In this document: positions 15,557-23,786 of the stretch, in pieces
Layout of the letters: every line of letters begins with the position of its first letter
Numbering within the stretch: position 1 is the stretch's first letter
Source of the DNA: Ilumatobacteraceae bacterium
GTDB lineage: Bacteria; Actinomycetota; Acidimicrobiia; Acidimicrobiales; Ilumatobacteraceae
Length of the DNA: 35,707 bases
NCBI GenBank assembly: GCA_017859395.1
Contig: JAFMNE010000002.1
Span: forward strand, 82,804-118,510
Reading direction: 5' to 3'
Translations under genes and position numbers: made by a program
The notes under the pieces: generated by a model
Databases searched by the model: none
Told to the model about the DNA's origin: nothing
Seen by the model: the letters and a program-made list of their open reading frames with translations, nothing else

Positions 15557-17073
15557 GGGTCGAGTTGCACCCCGACCGCGACGAGTTCCACCGCCTCGCC
15601 GCAACCCACACGGTTGTGCCCGTGTGGTCTGAAGTCGTTGCCGATACCGAGACGCCGGTGTCCGCCTACCTGAAACTGGTCGGGGATGGCGTCGGCTTTC
15701 TGCTCGAGTCCGTCGAGCATGGCGAGCGATGGAGCAGGTTCTCCTTCGTTGGTCGCGACCCGGTGGCCACGCTCATCGCCCGCGGCAACGAGGTAACGAT
15801 CGACGGCGACCCCGGGGTGGCGGTTCCCACCGACCGCGGAATGCTGGCCGCACTCGAAGCGCTTGTCGAGGGCCACAGCACGCCGCAGTTTGATGATCTC
15901 CCGCCGATGTACGGCGGCGTCATGGGGTATCTCGGTTACGACGTTGTGCGTGAAGTTGAGCACCTGCCTCATGTGCCAACTGACGACCATCACATGCCCG
16001 ATGCGGTGATGAGTATCATCGGATCGCTGGCAGCCTTTGACCACTGGCGTCAACGGGTGTACCTCATCGAGTCGGTACTCACCACCTCAGCCGATGGTGC
16101 ACGGGCGGATTCTGCGGCACTCGACGCGGCCTATGACCGCGCAGCGGCGTCGGTTGCTGTCGCGGTGGAACGTCTGTCGACACCGTTGGACTTGGACCCA
16201 ATCGCGCCACCTCGTCCTGATGCTGAACGCCCCGCGGCGGTGTCGTCGCTGCCCGATGGCCGGTACCGCGATGCGGTGGCGGTGGCCAAGGAGTACGTGC
16301 ATGCTGGCGATGTCTTCCAGGTCGTGTTGTCGCAGCGCTTCGATATCGAACTCGATGTCGCTCCCTTCGACGTGTATCGAGTGTTACGGCAGTTGAACCC
16401 GAGTCCGTACATGTATTACCTCCGGGAGGAGCACTGCACGCTGGTGGGGTCGTCGCCCGAGCCGATGGTCCAGTTGCGTGGCCGCACCGTGATCTCTCGG
16501 CCGATCGCTGGCACTCGGCGCCGCGGAATCGATGACGAGCACGATCGCCGCCTCGCCGCCGAACTCATCGAACATCCCAAAGAACGTGCCGAGCATGTGA
16601 TGTTGGTGGATCTCGCTCGGAACGATGTTGGACGGGTTGCCGAGTACGGCACCGTGCATCCAGATGAGTTGATGACCCTCGAGCGGTACAGCCATGTGAT
16701 GCACCTCACCTCGCAGGTCTCGGGAACGTTGCGCGAGGGTCTCGGTCCAATCGATGTTCTGCGCGCCACCATGCCAGCCGGCACGGTAAGCGGGGCGCCG
16801 AAGGTGCGCGCCATGGAGATCATCGACGAACTCGAACCGGTGAAACGCGGTCCCTACGCCGGCGTGGTTGGGTACCTCGACTGGTCGGGCAATCTCGATA
16901 CCGCCATCTGTATCCGCACCATGTTCGTGCGAGATGACGACCGGGCGGCATCGCTGCACGCAGGCGCAGGAATCGTTGCGGACTCGGTACCTGAGGATGA
17001 AGACCTCGAATGTCACAACAAAGCGGCGGCCCTCCTCGCCGCGGTGGCTGCAGCCAAGGAGATGCGTCGATGA
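15553..17073 (+). CDS. trpE: anthranilate synthase component I
   Basis: Makes anthranilate from chorismate with the TrpG glutamine amidotransferase, which is not in this window. The 506 residues have the usual length. The tryptophan feedback site LLES is intact at 50-53, so allosteric inhibition is expected. The chorismate-binding domain shows PSPYMYYL, SSPEPMVQL, RPIAGTRRRG, ERAEHVMLVDLARNDVGRV, TMPAGTVSGAPKVRAMEIID and GAGIVADSVPEDE. ATG 15553 is chosen because family members begin shortly before the first conserved block; an in-frame start at 15400 lies inside hisI. The stop overlaps the ygfZ ATG (ATGA). Confidence 0.96.
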   Translation: MRVELHPDRDEFHRLAATHTVVPVWSEVVADTETPVSAYLKLVGDGVGFLLESVEHGERWSRFSFVGRDPVATLIARGNEVTIDGDPGVAVPTDRGMLAALEALVEGHSTPQFDDLPPMYGGVMGYLGYDVVREVEHLPHVPTDDHHMPDAVMSIIGSLAAFDHWRQRVYLIESVLTTSADGARADSAALDAAYDRAAASVAVAVERLSTPLDLDPIAPPRPDAERPAAVSSLPDGRYRDAVAVAKEYVHAGDVFQVVLSQRFDIELDVAPFDVYRVLRQLNPSPYMYYLREEHCTLVGSSPEPMVQLRGRTVISRPIAGTRRRGIDDEHDRRLAAELIEHPKERAEHVMLVDLARNDVGRVAEYGTVHPDELMTLERYSHVMHLTSQVSGTLREGLGPIDVLRATMPAGTVSGAPKVRAMEIIDELEPVKRGPYAGVVGYLDWSGNLDTAICIRTMFVRDDDRAASLHAGAGIVADSVPEDEDLECHNKAAALLAAVAAAKEMRR

Positions 17074-17765
17074 GTTGTGACCTTGACGCGGTTCGTTGGG
17101 AGGTGCCCGAGCCGGCAGCTCGCCTCGAGGCCGCAGATACCTGGAGCACCAGGTCGAGGGATGTAGTGCGTGTCAGCGGCCCAGACGCGCTGAGTTACCT
17201 CCACTCGCAGTGCAGTCAGCGCCTCGATGATCTCGCCGTCGGTGAGCGACGTTGGTCCCTCGTGCTCGAGCCAACCGGCCATGTGATCGCGGTCGTTGGG
17301 GTGTCGCGCAGCGATGACGCGGTTGTCGACATCGACGTCGACCCGGGTGCTGCCGAGGCGGTGGTAGCACGTTTGCAGCGATTCTTATTACGCACTGCCG
17401 CAGTTATCGAACATCTTGCCGAGGCCGGCGAAGTAGATCCTGAGGTCGAACGAGCCCGAGTGGCCGGCGGGTGGCCGCGCCATGGCGCAGAGATTGTTGT
17501 GGGTTCCACACTGCCCGCCGAACTCGGTGTGGCCGACCTTGCGGTGTCGTTCACCAAAGGGTGTTATCCCGGCCAAGAACTCGTCGAGCGAATGGATTCG
17601 CGCGGCGCGTCGGCACCGTGGCGTCTCATTGTGGTGATGGCACCCGCGCAGGTTGGCGATGTGGTGACGGCCGCCGGTGAGGATGTGGGAGTTATCACCT
17701 CGGCTGCAGGGGATGTGTGTATCGCCCGCGTGAAGCGTGCGGTGCTCGCCAGCGACCCGCACTAG
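17070..17765 (+). CDS. ygfZ: YgfZ/GcvT-like folate-binding protein
   Basis: A 231-residue protein of the YgfZ/IBA57 family, tetrahydrofolate-dependent factors that help assemble or repair iron-sulfur clusters. The family signature KGCYPGQE is complete at 163-170, including Cys165, and is followed by RMDSRGA. The N-terminus VVRVSGPDALSYLHSQCSQRLDDL (about 32-55) is the matching GcvT-like start. At 231 residues it is shorter than E. coli YgfZ (about 325), with a reduced C-terminal domain. The ATG overlaps the trpE stop, and AAGGAG lies eight bases upstream, so it is translated from the hisI-trpE message. Confidence 0.92.
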   Translation: MSCDLDAVRWEVPEPAARLEAADTWSTRSRDVVRVSGPDALSYLHSQCSQRLDDLAVGERRWSLVLEPTGHVIAVVGVSRSDDAVVDIDVDPGAAEAVVARLQRFLLRTAAVIEHLAEAGEVDPEVERARVAGGWPRHGAEIVVGSTLPAELGVADLAVSFTKGCYPGQELVERMDSRGASAPWRLIVVMAPAQVGDVVTAAGEDVGVITSAAGDVCIARVKRAVLASDPH

Positions 17766-17797
17766 ACGTTCCGCTCGCGCGCCAACAGGCCGGCTCC

Positions 17798-17803
17798 TAG
17801 ACT
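17798..17803 (+). promoter_or_regulatory. -10 box of ppdK
   Basis: TAGACT followed by eight bases and GTG 17812. The layout matches the other leaderless genes, with two more bases in the gap. No ribosome binding site precedes the GTG. Confidence 0.5.
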
Positions 17804-17811
17804 GCTCCGCC

Positions 17812-20454
17812 GTGCCGTACGTCTATGCATTCGACCACTCACATCGCAAGCCCCCCATGTCCTACAAGGATCTACTCGGGGGCAAGGGGGCCAACCTCGC
17901 CGAGATGACCACCGTGCTCGGCCTGCCGGTGCCACCCGGATTTACCGTGTCCACCGATGCGTGCCGGGCGTACATGCACGACGGTTGGCCCGCAGGGCTC
18001 GATGACGAGATCACCCGACACGTCCGCAAACTTGAACGCACGATGGGCCGCCGTCTTGGTGATGCCGATGATCCGCTGCTCGTTAGCGTGCGGTCGGGCG
18101 CGAAATTCTCGATGCCCGGAATGATGGACACCGTGTTGAACCTCGGTCTCAACGACCAGAGCGTGAAGGGTCTGGCCGCTGTAACCGGTGACGAGCGGTT
18201 CGCCTACGACTCATATCGGCGATTCATCGCCATGTACGGACGCATCGTCATGGGAGTCGAGGGAGAAGTCTTCGAGGCGCCCCTCGAAGCCGCCAAGGAA
18301 GCGGCGGGCACCTCAAATGACGCTGACCTCGATGCGGCAACGCTGAAGAAGTTGGCCACGAAGTACCTGAGTGCGGCCAAACGCCACGCGGGCGTGGCGT
18401 TCCCGCAGGATCCGCGCGAGCAGTTGAACGGCGCGATCGAGGCGGTGTTCCGTTCGTGGAATGGGGCTCGAGCTGTGGCGTACCGGGTGCGGGAGAAGAT
18501 CTCTCACGACCTTGGAACCGCGGTGAATGTCCAGACGATGGTGTTCGGCAATCGCGACGACACATCGGGTACCGGCGTTGGGTTCACCCGCAACGCAGCC
18601 ACCGGCGATAACCGTCCCTATGGCGATTTTCTCGTGAATGCGCAGGGCGAGGACGTGGTGGCCGGCATCCGCAACACGCAGACACTCGACGACATGGCGC
18701 AGATCTTCCCGTCCATTCACGCCGAACTTCTCAACATTTTCGTCCGGCTCGAAGAGCACTATCACGACATGTGCGACACCGAGTTCACCATCGAGCAGGG
18801 CCGCTTGTGGATGCTGCAGACTCGGGTGGGCAAGCGCACCGGCGCCGCCGCATTGAAGATGGCGGTCGACATGACCAAGGGCACCAAGGGCTCCGGCGGG
18901 TCGAAGTGGACCATTTCACGTGAAGAAGCGGTGATGCGCGTCACCGCAGATCACCTCGACTCGGTGCTCCACCCGCAGTTCCGGACCCGCACGGCGGCCA
19001 TCGCCAAGGGGTTGGGTGCGTCGCCAGGCGCCGCGGTCGGCCGTGTGTACTTCACCGCTGATGAGGCCGAGTCAGCGGCCAGACGCGGCGAGGCCGTGGT
19101 GCTCGTGCGCAATGAAACAAGCCCCGAGGACGTGCACGGCATGATGGTTGCTGAGGGCATCTTGACGGCGCGTGGCGGCCTTGTGAGCCACGCGGCCGTT
19201 GTTGCTCGCGGGTGGGGAACCCCTGCCGTGGTCGGCGCCGATGCGGTACGTATCGACGGTCGCGAGTTCCGTGTGGGCAGCACCGTGGTCCGCCAAGGTG
19301 ATGTGATCTCTCTCGATGGCACCACCGGAGAGGTCATGCTGGGGGCCCTCGAGTTATCGGCCGCTGAACCACCGGCGGAGTACCACACGATCCTGTCGTG
19401 GGCTGACCGGATTCGAAAGGGAAAGATGGCGGTTCGTGCGAACGCCGACACGGGTGCTGATGCGACCGTGGCGCGCAGCAACGGCGCAGAAGGCATTGGC
19501 CTATGCCGAACCGAGCACATGTTCTTGGCCCCTGATCGCCTGCCGATCGTGCGGGAGATGATCCTTGCCGACACCCCACGCAAAGAGGCGGCGGCCCTCG
19601 AGAAGTTGCGTGCGGCCCAGCAGGCCGACTTCGAAGACATTTTGTTGGCCATGGATGGCTTGCCGGTGACGGTGCGCTTGCTCGACCCGCCATTGCACGA
19701 GTTCTTGCCGTCGGTCGAGGAGCTGAAGGTCAAACAAGCACGCCGTGGGCTGTCGGCTCGCGACACGAAATTGTTGGCCGCTGCAGAATCGTGGGCTGAG
19801 CACAATCCGATGATCGGCACCCGTGGGGTACGTCTTGGCGTGATCAAGCCCGGTCTCTACGCCATGCAGGTACGGGCGCTGCTCGACGCGGCCGCCATGC
19901 TGCGCGACGCCGGAAAGAACCCAATCGTCGAGATCATGATCCCGCTCACCGTGACCCGCGAAGAACTCGCACTGGCGCGGTCGTGGGTGCAAGAAGAGAT
20001 CGATCGTGCATTGGCCGGTATGCGGCGCAAACCGAAGATCACCATTGGGACGATGATTGAAACCCCGCGAGCTGCGGTGCGAGCCGATGAAATTGCCGAG
20101 GCGGCAGATTTCTTCTCATTCGGTACGAACGACTTGACCCAGCTCACATTCGGATTCAGCCGCGATGATGTGGAGAGCCGGATGATGCCGGCCTATCTCG
20201 AGCAGGGGCTGTTGAAGCGCAATCCGTTCGACACAATTGACCAGAGCGGCGTGGGCGATCTAGTTGCCCTCGGTGCGGAGCGGGGTCGTTCCACCCGGGC
20301 TGACCTCAAACTGGGCGTGTGCGGAGAGCATGGTGGCGATCCGGAGTCGATCGATCTGTTCTGGCGTGTCGGCCTTGACTACGTCAGTTGCTCGCCGTTC
20401 CGGGTGCCGATCGCACGTCTGGCGGCTGCGCAGGCAATCATTACGAACGGCTGA
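17812..20454 (+). CDS. ppdK: pyruvate, phosphate dikinase
   Basis: Interconverts pyruvate, ATP and phosphate with phosphoenolpyruvate, AMP and pyrophosphate. The 880-residue length is standard. The order is: N-terminal ATP-grasp nucleotide domain (LLGGKGANLAEM, RSGAKFSMPGMMDTVLNLG, TRNAATGDN), the swivelling phosphohistidine domain with His460 (GGLVSHAAVVARG), and the PEP/pyruvate barrel ending in KLGVCGEHGGDPESI with catalytic Cys837. Position 458, two before the histidine, is Val. In plant and many bacterial enzymes it is the Thr phosphorylated by the PDRP regulatory protein, so that control should be absent. Start GTG 17812 follows the -10 box by eight bases and matches the family N-terminus; a longer in-frame start lies inside ygfZ. 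Confidence 0.96.
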   Translation: MPYVYAFDHSHRKPPMSYKDLLGGKGANLAEMTTVLGLPVPPGFTVSTDACRAYMHDGWPAGLDDEITRHVRKLERTMGRRLGDADDPLLVSVRSGAKFSMPGMMDTVLNLGLNDQSVKGLAAVTGDERFAYDSYRRFIAMYGRIVMGVEGEVFEAPLEAAKEAAGTSNDADLDAATLKKLATKYLSAAKRHAGVAFPQDPREQLNGAIEAVFRSWNGARAVAYRVREKISHDLGTAVNVQTMVFGNRDDTSGTGVGFTRNAATGDNRPYGDFLVNAQGEDVVAGIRNTQTLDDMAQIFPSIHAELLNIFVRLEEHYHDMCDTEFTIEQGRLWMLQTRVGKRTGAAALKMAVDMTKGTKGSGGSKWTISREEAVMRVTADHLDSVLHPQFRTRTAAIAKGLGASPGAAVGRVYFTADEAESAARRGEAVVLVRNETSPEDVHGMMVAEGILTARGGLVSHAAVVARGWGTPAVVGADAVRIDGREFRVGSTVVRQGDVISLDGTTGEVMLGALELSAAEPPAEYHTILSWADRIRKGKMAVRANADTGADATVARSNGAEGIGLCRTEHMFLAPDRLPIVREMILADTPRKEAAALEKLRAAQQADFEDILLAMDGLPVTVRLLDPPLHEFLPSVEELKVKQARRGLSARDTKLLAAAESWAEHNPMIGTRGVRLGVIKPGLYAMQVRALLDAAAMLRDAGKNPIVEIMIPLTVTREELALARSWVQEEIDRALAGMRRKPKITIGTMIETPRAAVRADEIAEAADFFSFGTNDLTQLTFGFSRDDVESRMMPAYLEQGLLKRNPFDTIDQSGVGDLVALGAERGRSTRADLKLGVCGEHGGDPESIDLFWRVGLDYVSCSPFRVPIARLAAAQAIITNG

Positions 20455-20481
20455 CCGCTAACCGGGTGCAACCCACCGATG

Positions 20482-20487
20482 TAGATT
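20482..20487 (+). promoter_or_regulatory. -10 box of leaderless dnaG
   Basis: TAGATT followed by exactly six bases and GTG 20494. It lies 27 bases after the ppdK stop and probably drives the dnaG-rpoD pair. Confidence 0.6.
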
Positions 20488-20493
20488 TCATCT

Positions 20494-22248
20494 GTGGCGA
20501 TCTCCGACGACGACATCGAGCGCATCCGCTCTTCGGTGTCGATCGTCGATGTGATCTCTCAACACGTGCAATTGCGCCGCACGGGACGTAACTGGGTTGG
20601 TCTGTGTCCATTCCACGGCGAGAAGACTCCGTCATTCAACGTGCGCGAAGAGACCGGTCGCTACAAATGCTTTGGCTGTGATGCCGCAGGCGACATCTTC
20701 ACCTTTGTGCAGCAGATGCAGCACACCGACTTCGTCGGTGCCGTGGAGGCCCTCGCATCGCGGGCCGGAATCGAACTCACTTACACCTCGGGTGGCCAAC
20801 AGCGTGACCGCGCACGACGCGGTCGTCTGGTCGCGGCAATGGATGCCGCGGTCGAGTGGTACCACCAGCGTCTGCTCACTGGTGACGACGCTGGTCCGGC
20901 GCGGTCGTATCTCCGCGCGCGAGGCCTCACCGGCGACGATGTCCGCACGTTTCGCATCGGATGGGCTCCCGATGGGTGGGACGCGTTGGCAACGGCGGGT
21001 ATCGCGTCGGCGGACGACCTCACCGCAGCAGGCCTGGTGTTCACAAACCGCCGAGGTCGTCTGCAAGATGCTTTCCGCGCACGCGTGCTATTTCCGATCT
21101 TCACCGCCGATGGCGAGCCGGTCGCGCTTGGTGGTCGCATCCTGCCCGGCTCCGACGACCCCGCAAAATACAAAAACTCGACAGAGACACCGATCTACAC
21201 AAAGTCGCGGACGCTATATGGGCTGAACTGGGCGAAGGCCGACATTGTGCGACGCGGAGTTGCCGTGGTGTGTGAGGGCTATACCGATGTGATCGGGTTT
21301 CATCGCAGTGGGGTGCCGCTGGCGGTAGCCACCTGCGGTACGGCGTTCACCGAAGACCACGTGAAACTTTTGAAGCGCTACACCTCGAAAGTGGTGTTGG
21401 CCTTTGATGCCGATGCTGCTGGCCAAGGGGCAGCCGAACGTTTCTACGAGTGGGAGCGCGCCTACGACATCGAGGTCGCCGTGGCGCGGTTACCCGATGG
21501 GCGCGACCCTGGTGATCTCGCACAGTCAGACCCTGAGGCATTGAGCACTGCTGTCGACACGGCCGAACCGTTCTTGGGGTTCCGCCTTCGCCGCTTAATG
21601 GCCGGGGTTCCAGCCGACACTCCCGAGGCCCGGGCACGTCTCGGCGAACGGGCCATAGCGATGATCGCCGAACATCCCAATGCCAATGTGCGGCGTCTTT
21701 ATGCCGGCGAGGTAGCTGCTCAACTTGGTTTGCCGGCCGCCGAGATCGTTGCCGCTGCGGACCGTCGTGATCGCTCCGCCCGTGTGCGTGTGCCATCACG
21801 AGCAGTTCGTCATGATCGCGAGTCGGCAGAGTTCGTTGCGTTGTGTTTGCTCGTCACCGATTGGGATGCGATCGCGCCGTGGTTGATCGCCGAGGTGTTT
21901 TCTGATGCGATCATTCGAGAGGTCTTTGATCTGCTCGTCAACGCTCAGGGCGATGTGTCCGCAGCGATAACTGCAGCACCAGATCATCTGCGGGAGCTAC
22001 TTGATCGGGTTGCTGTTACCGATGTGGAGGCTGATCCCGAGGCAGAGGCGCGCAATTTGATCGCCGCTGCGGTGCGTCGAGAGTTGCGTGCGGTGCCGAG
22101 TGCCGCCGACGCCGACCGGATCGGGCGCGATGCGGAGGCACGGCGGCGATTGGAGGGCATCGCTGATCCAGCGGCTGCCGCGGAGACGGCTGAATGGCTA
22201 CTCGGTTGGTTGGCCGATCGCGCAGAGGAGCGTGTCGGTGGTGGATGA
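20494..22248 (+). CDS. dnaG: DNA primase
   Basis: Makes RNA primers at the replication fork. The 584 residues hold three domains. The CHC2 zinc finger has Cys38, His41, Cys59 and Cys62 (LCPFHGEKTPSF, YKCFGCDAAGD). The RNA-polymerase core has NRRGRLQDAFRARVLFPIF and the TOPRIM motifs CEGYTDV with Glu261 and AFDADAAGQ (303-311). The C-terminal helical region from about 430 is the probable helicase-binding domain. The GTG start follows a TANNNT box by six bases with no ribosome binding site. Its 3' end overlaps the sigma factor gene by 11 bases. Confidence 0.96.
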   Translation: MAISDDDIERIRSSVSIVDVISQHVQLRRTGRNWVGLCPFHGEKTPSFNVREETGRYKCFGCDAAGDIFTFVQQMQHTDFVGAVEALASRAGIELTYTSGGQQRDRARRGRLVAAMDAAVEWYHQRLLTGDDAGPARSYLRARGLTGDDVRTFRIGWAPDGWDALATAGIASADDLTAAGLVFTNRRGRLQDAFRARVLFPIFTADGEPVALGGRILPGSDDPAKYKNSTETPIYTKSRTLYGLNWAKADIVRRGVAVVCEGYTDVIGFHRSGVPLAVATCGTAFTEDHVKLLKRYTSKVVLAFDADAAGQGAAERFYEWERAYDIEVAVARLPDGRDPGDLAQSDPEALSTAVDTAEPFLGFRLRRLMAGVPADTPEARARLGERAIAMIAEHPNANVRRLYAGEVAAQLGLPAAEIVAAADRRDRSARVRVPSRAVRHDRESAEFVALCLLVTDWDAIAPWLIAEVFSDAIIREVFDLLVNAQGDVSAAITAAPDHLRELLDRVAVTDVEADPEAEARNLIAAAVRRELRAVPSAADADRIGRDAEARRRLEGIADPAAAAETAEWLLGWLADRAEERVGGG

Positions 22249-23485
22249 CCGGCCATTGCCAGCCGCACCACTCGGTGCTGTTGACCCTGAGGAGTGGAAC
22301 GCCCTTGTGGCGGTCGGGCGTGGTGGTGGGGTGGTGACGGCCGAGCACCTCGCGCATGTGCTGCGCGCGGTGGAACTCACGCCCGACATCTTGACCAACG
22401 TCACCGACGTTCTGGCTGGTGACGGGATCGCCATCGATGAGCGCGTGGATGATGTGGATGCTGACGTCACGCCGCCGGAGGGGCGTCGTCGTCGCCGTTC
22501 AAGCGATGACGATGGTGATGATGCGCGTCCATCGGTGCGTCGGGCGCGGCGCTCCCGTCACGGAGCTACCGACGCCGGCGCCGGCGACAGCGTGCGGATG
22601 TATCTCGATGAAATCGGGCGTGTTGACCTTCTGGCTGCTGATGAGGAACGGCATCTTGCGGCGGCCATTCACGATGGCATCGAGGCTGCAGCACAGATCG
22701 ATGCCGGTGGCATCGACGAGGGGGAGAGACGACGCCTTCTCCGCCGTGTGCGAATGGGGGAGCGGGCACGCTCGGAGTTGACGCAGGCGAATCTGCGTCT
22801 CGTGGTCAGTATCGCCAAGCGATACACGAACCGTGGGGTGATGCTGCAAGATCTCATCCAGGAGGGAAACCTGGGCCTGATGCGGGCCGTCGAGAAGTTC
22901 GACCATACGAAGGGCTTCAAGTTCTCGACCTACGCCACGTGGTGGATACGCCAGGCGATTACCCGATCGCTGGCGGATCAGTCGCGGACGATTCGTATCC
23001 CGGTGCATATGGTGGAGCACCTCAATCGGCTGCTGCGCGTGCGTCGCGAACTCGCGCAGGAGTTCCATCGCGAGCCCACAGTGGGTGAGCTTGCCGAGCG
23101 GTTACACATGGAACCCGAGCGCGTGACGGAACTGCTGCGATGGTCGCAAGACCCGCTGTCACTGGATACACCGGTTGGTGACGAGGATGATGCCGAACTC
23201 GGGGATTTTGTTCCCGATGTCGACCCGGGGCCCGACTCCCAGATCGTGGCGCGTGACCGCGAACACGAGATCGCGAGGGTGCTGGCGACCTTGGGGGAGC
23301 GCGAACGAGAGATCCTGCGATTGCGATTTGGCATCGGCGAAGAACGACCACGGACGCTGGAAGAAGTGGGAGCGGCCCTGGGGGTGACCCGAGAGCGGAT
23401 CCGCCAGATCGAGGCGCGCACTTTGGCTCGCTTGCGGAACACCCAAGCACGAGATCAGCTACAAGAGTTCCTCGACGGCAGCTGA
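22238..23485 (+). CDS. rpoD: primary RNA polymerase sigma factor (sigma-70, HrdB/SigA type)
   Basis: A 415-residue group 1 sigma factor. An acidic, low-complexity N-terminus with an arginine-rich patch (about 70-115) precedes region 1.2 (DSVRMYLDEIGRVDLLAADEE), region 2 (RYTNRGVMLQDLIQEGNLGLMRAVEKF, then KFSTYATWWIRQAITR, which melts and reads the -10), region 3 (HMVEHLNRLLRVRREL) and region 4 (LRFGIGEERPRTLEEVGAALGVTRERIRQIEARTLARL) for the -35. GTG 22238 is chosen because AGGAG (22226-22230) lies seven bases before it; GTG 22241 is nearly as good. Overlap with dnaG implies coupled translation. No rpsU precedes dnaG, so this is a two-gene version of the macromolecular-synthesis operon. Confidence 0.95.
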   Translation: MVDDRPLPAAPLGAVDPEEWNALVAVGRGGGVVTAEHLAHVLRAVELTPDILTNVTDVLAGDGIAIDERVDDVDADVTPPEGRRRRRSSDDDGDDARPSVRRARRSRHGATDAGAGDSVRMYLDEIGRVDLLAADEERHLAAAIHDGIEAAAQIDAGGIDEGERRRLLRRVRMGERARSELTQANLRLVVSIAKRYTNRGVMLQDLIQEGNLGLMRAVEKFDHTKGFKFSTYATWWIRQAITRSLADQSRTIRIPVHMVEHLNRLLRVRRELAQEFHREPTVGELAERLHMEPERVTELLRWSQDPLSLDTPVGDEDDAELGDFVPDVDPGPDSQIVARDREHEIARVLATLGEREREILRLRFGIGEERPRTLEEVGAALGVTRERIRQIEARTLARLRNTQARDQLQEFLDGS

Positions 23486-23492
23486 TCCGCCG

Positions 23493-23521
23493 GTGACGTC
23501 AGAGTCCGTCGGCGATAGCAT
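23493..23521 (+). promoter_or_regulatory. promoter of the tRNA-Asn gene
   Basis: A -35-like GTGACG (23493-23498) and -10 TAGCAT (23516-23521) are 17 bases apart. Transcription would start near 23528, about six bases before the mature tRNA 5' end. Confidence 0.5.
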
Positions 23522-23533
23522 GCGGGTCGCCGT

Positions 23534-23609
23534 TCCGGGATAGCTCAGTTGGCAGAGCAGCTGACTGTTAATCAGCGGGTCGCAGGTTCGAGCCCTGCTC
23601 CCGGAGCCA
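23534..23609 (+). tRNA. tRNA-Asn (GTT anticodon)
   Basis: A full cloverleaf of 76 bases. The acceptor stem TCCGGGA pairs with TCCCGGA; D stem GCTC/GAGC; anticodon stem GCTGA/TCAGC with loop CTGTTAA (anticodon GTT); T stem GCAGG/CCTGC with TTCGAGC loop. Discriminator G and an encoded CCA end follow. Confidence 0.97.
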
Positions 23610-23611
23610 CC

Positions 23612-23635
23612 AGCGGGGCCCTTCGGGGCCCCGCT
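23612..23635 (+). terminator. TTCG-tetraloop hairpin between the two tRNA genes
   Basis: A perfect ten-base stem (AGCGGGGCCC with GGGCCCCGCT) closes on a TTCG loop three bases after the tRNA-Asn CCA end. It is followed only by CCCTTT, so it could be a terminator without a proper T tract or a processing signal separating the two tRNAs. Confidence 0.55.
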
Positions 23636-23641
23636 CCCTTT

Positions 23642-23714
23642 GGGGCGGTAGCTCAGTGGTCAGAGCAAGGGACTCATAATCCCCGGGTCGTGGGTTCGAT
23701 CCCCACCCGCCCCA
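23642..23714 (+). tRNA. tRNA with CAT anticodon (elongator Met, or Ile2)
   Basis: A 73-base cloverleaf: acceptor GGGGCGG/CCGCCCC, D stem GCTC/GAGC, anticodon loop CTCATAA (CAT), T stem GTGGG/CCCAC, discriminator A; CCA is not encoded, unlike the tRNA-Asn beside it. Base pair 1-72 is G-C, which argues against initiator tRNA. The anticodon stem is AGGGA/TCCCC with an A-C mismatch at 27-43. Elongator Met is most likely; tRNA-Ile2, where C34 becomes lysidine, cannot be excluded by eye. Confidence 0.93.
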
Positions 23715-23774
23715 CGCGTCGGGTCATACGTACCCCCGGAAGGCCCGAGATCTGCCCGCAGGAATGGGCTCGGG

Positions 23775-23780
23775 TACCGT
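23775..23780 (+). promoter_or_regulatory. -10 box of the leaderless acyl-CoA synthetase gene
   Basis: TACCGT followed by exactly six bases and ATG 23787. No Shine-Dalgarno sequence is present. Confidence 0.6.
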
Positions 23781-23786
23781 GCGGCT

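Noticed and set aside
18951-19847. 298-codon open frame on the minus strand inside ppdK
   Set aside because: It is a Ser/Arg/Thr-rich mirror of conserved PPDK codons with no ribosome binding site or motif.
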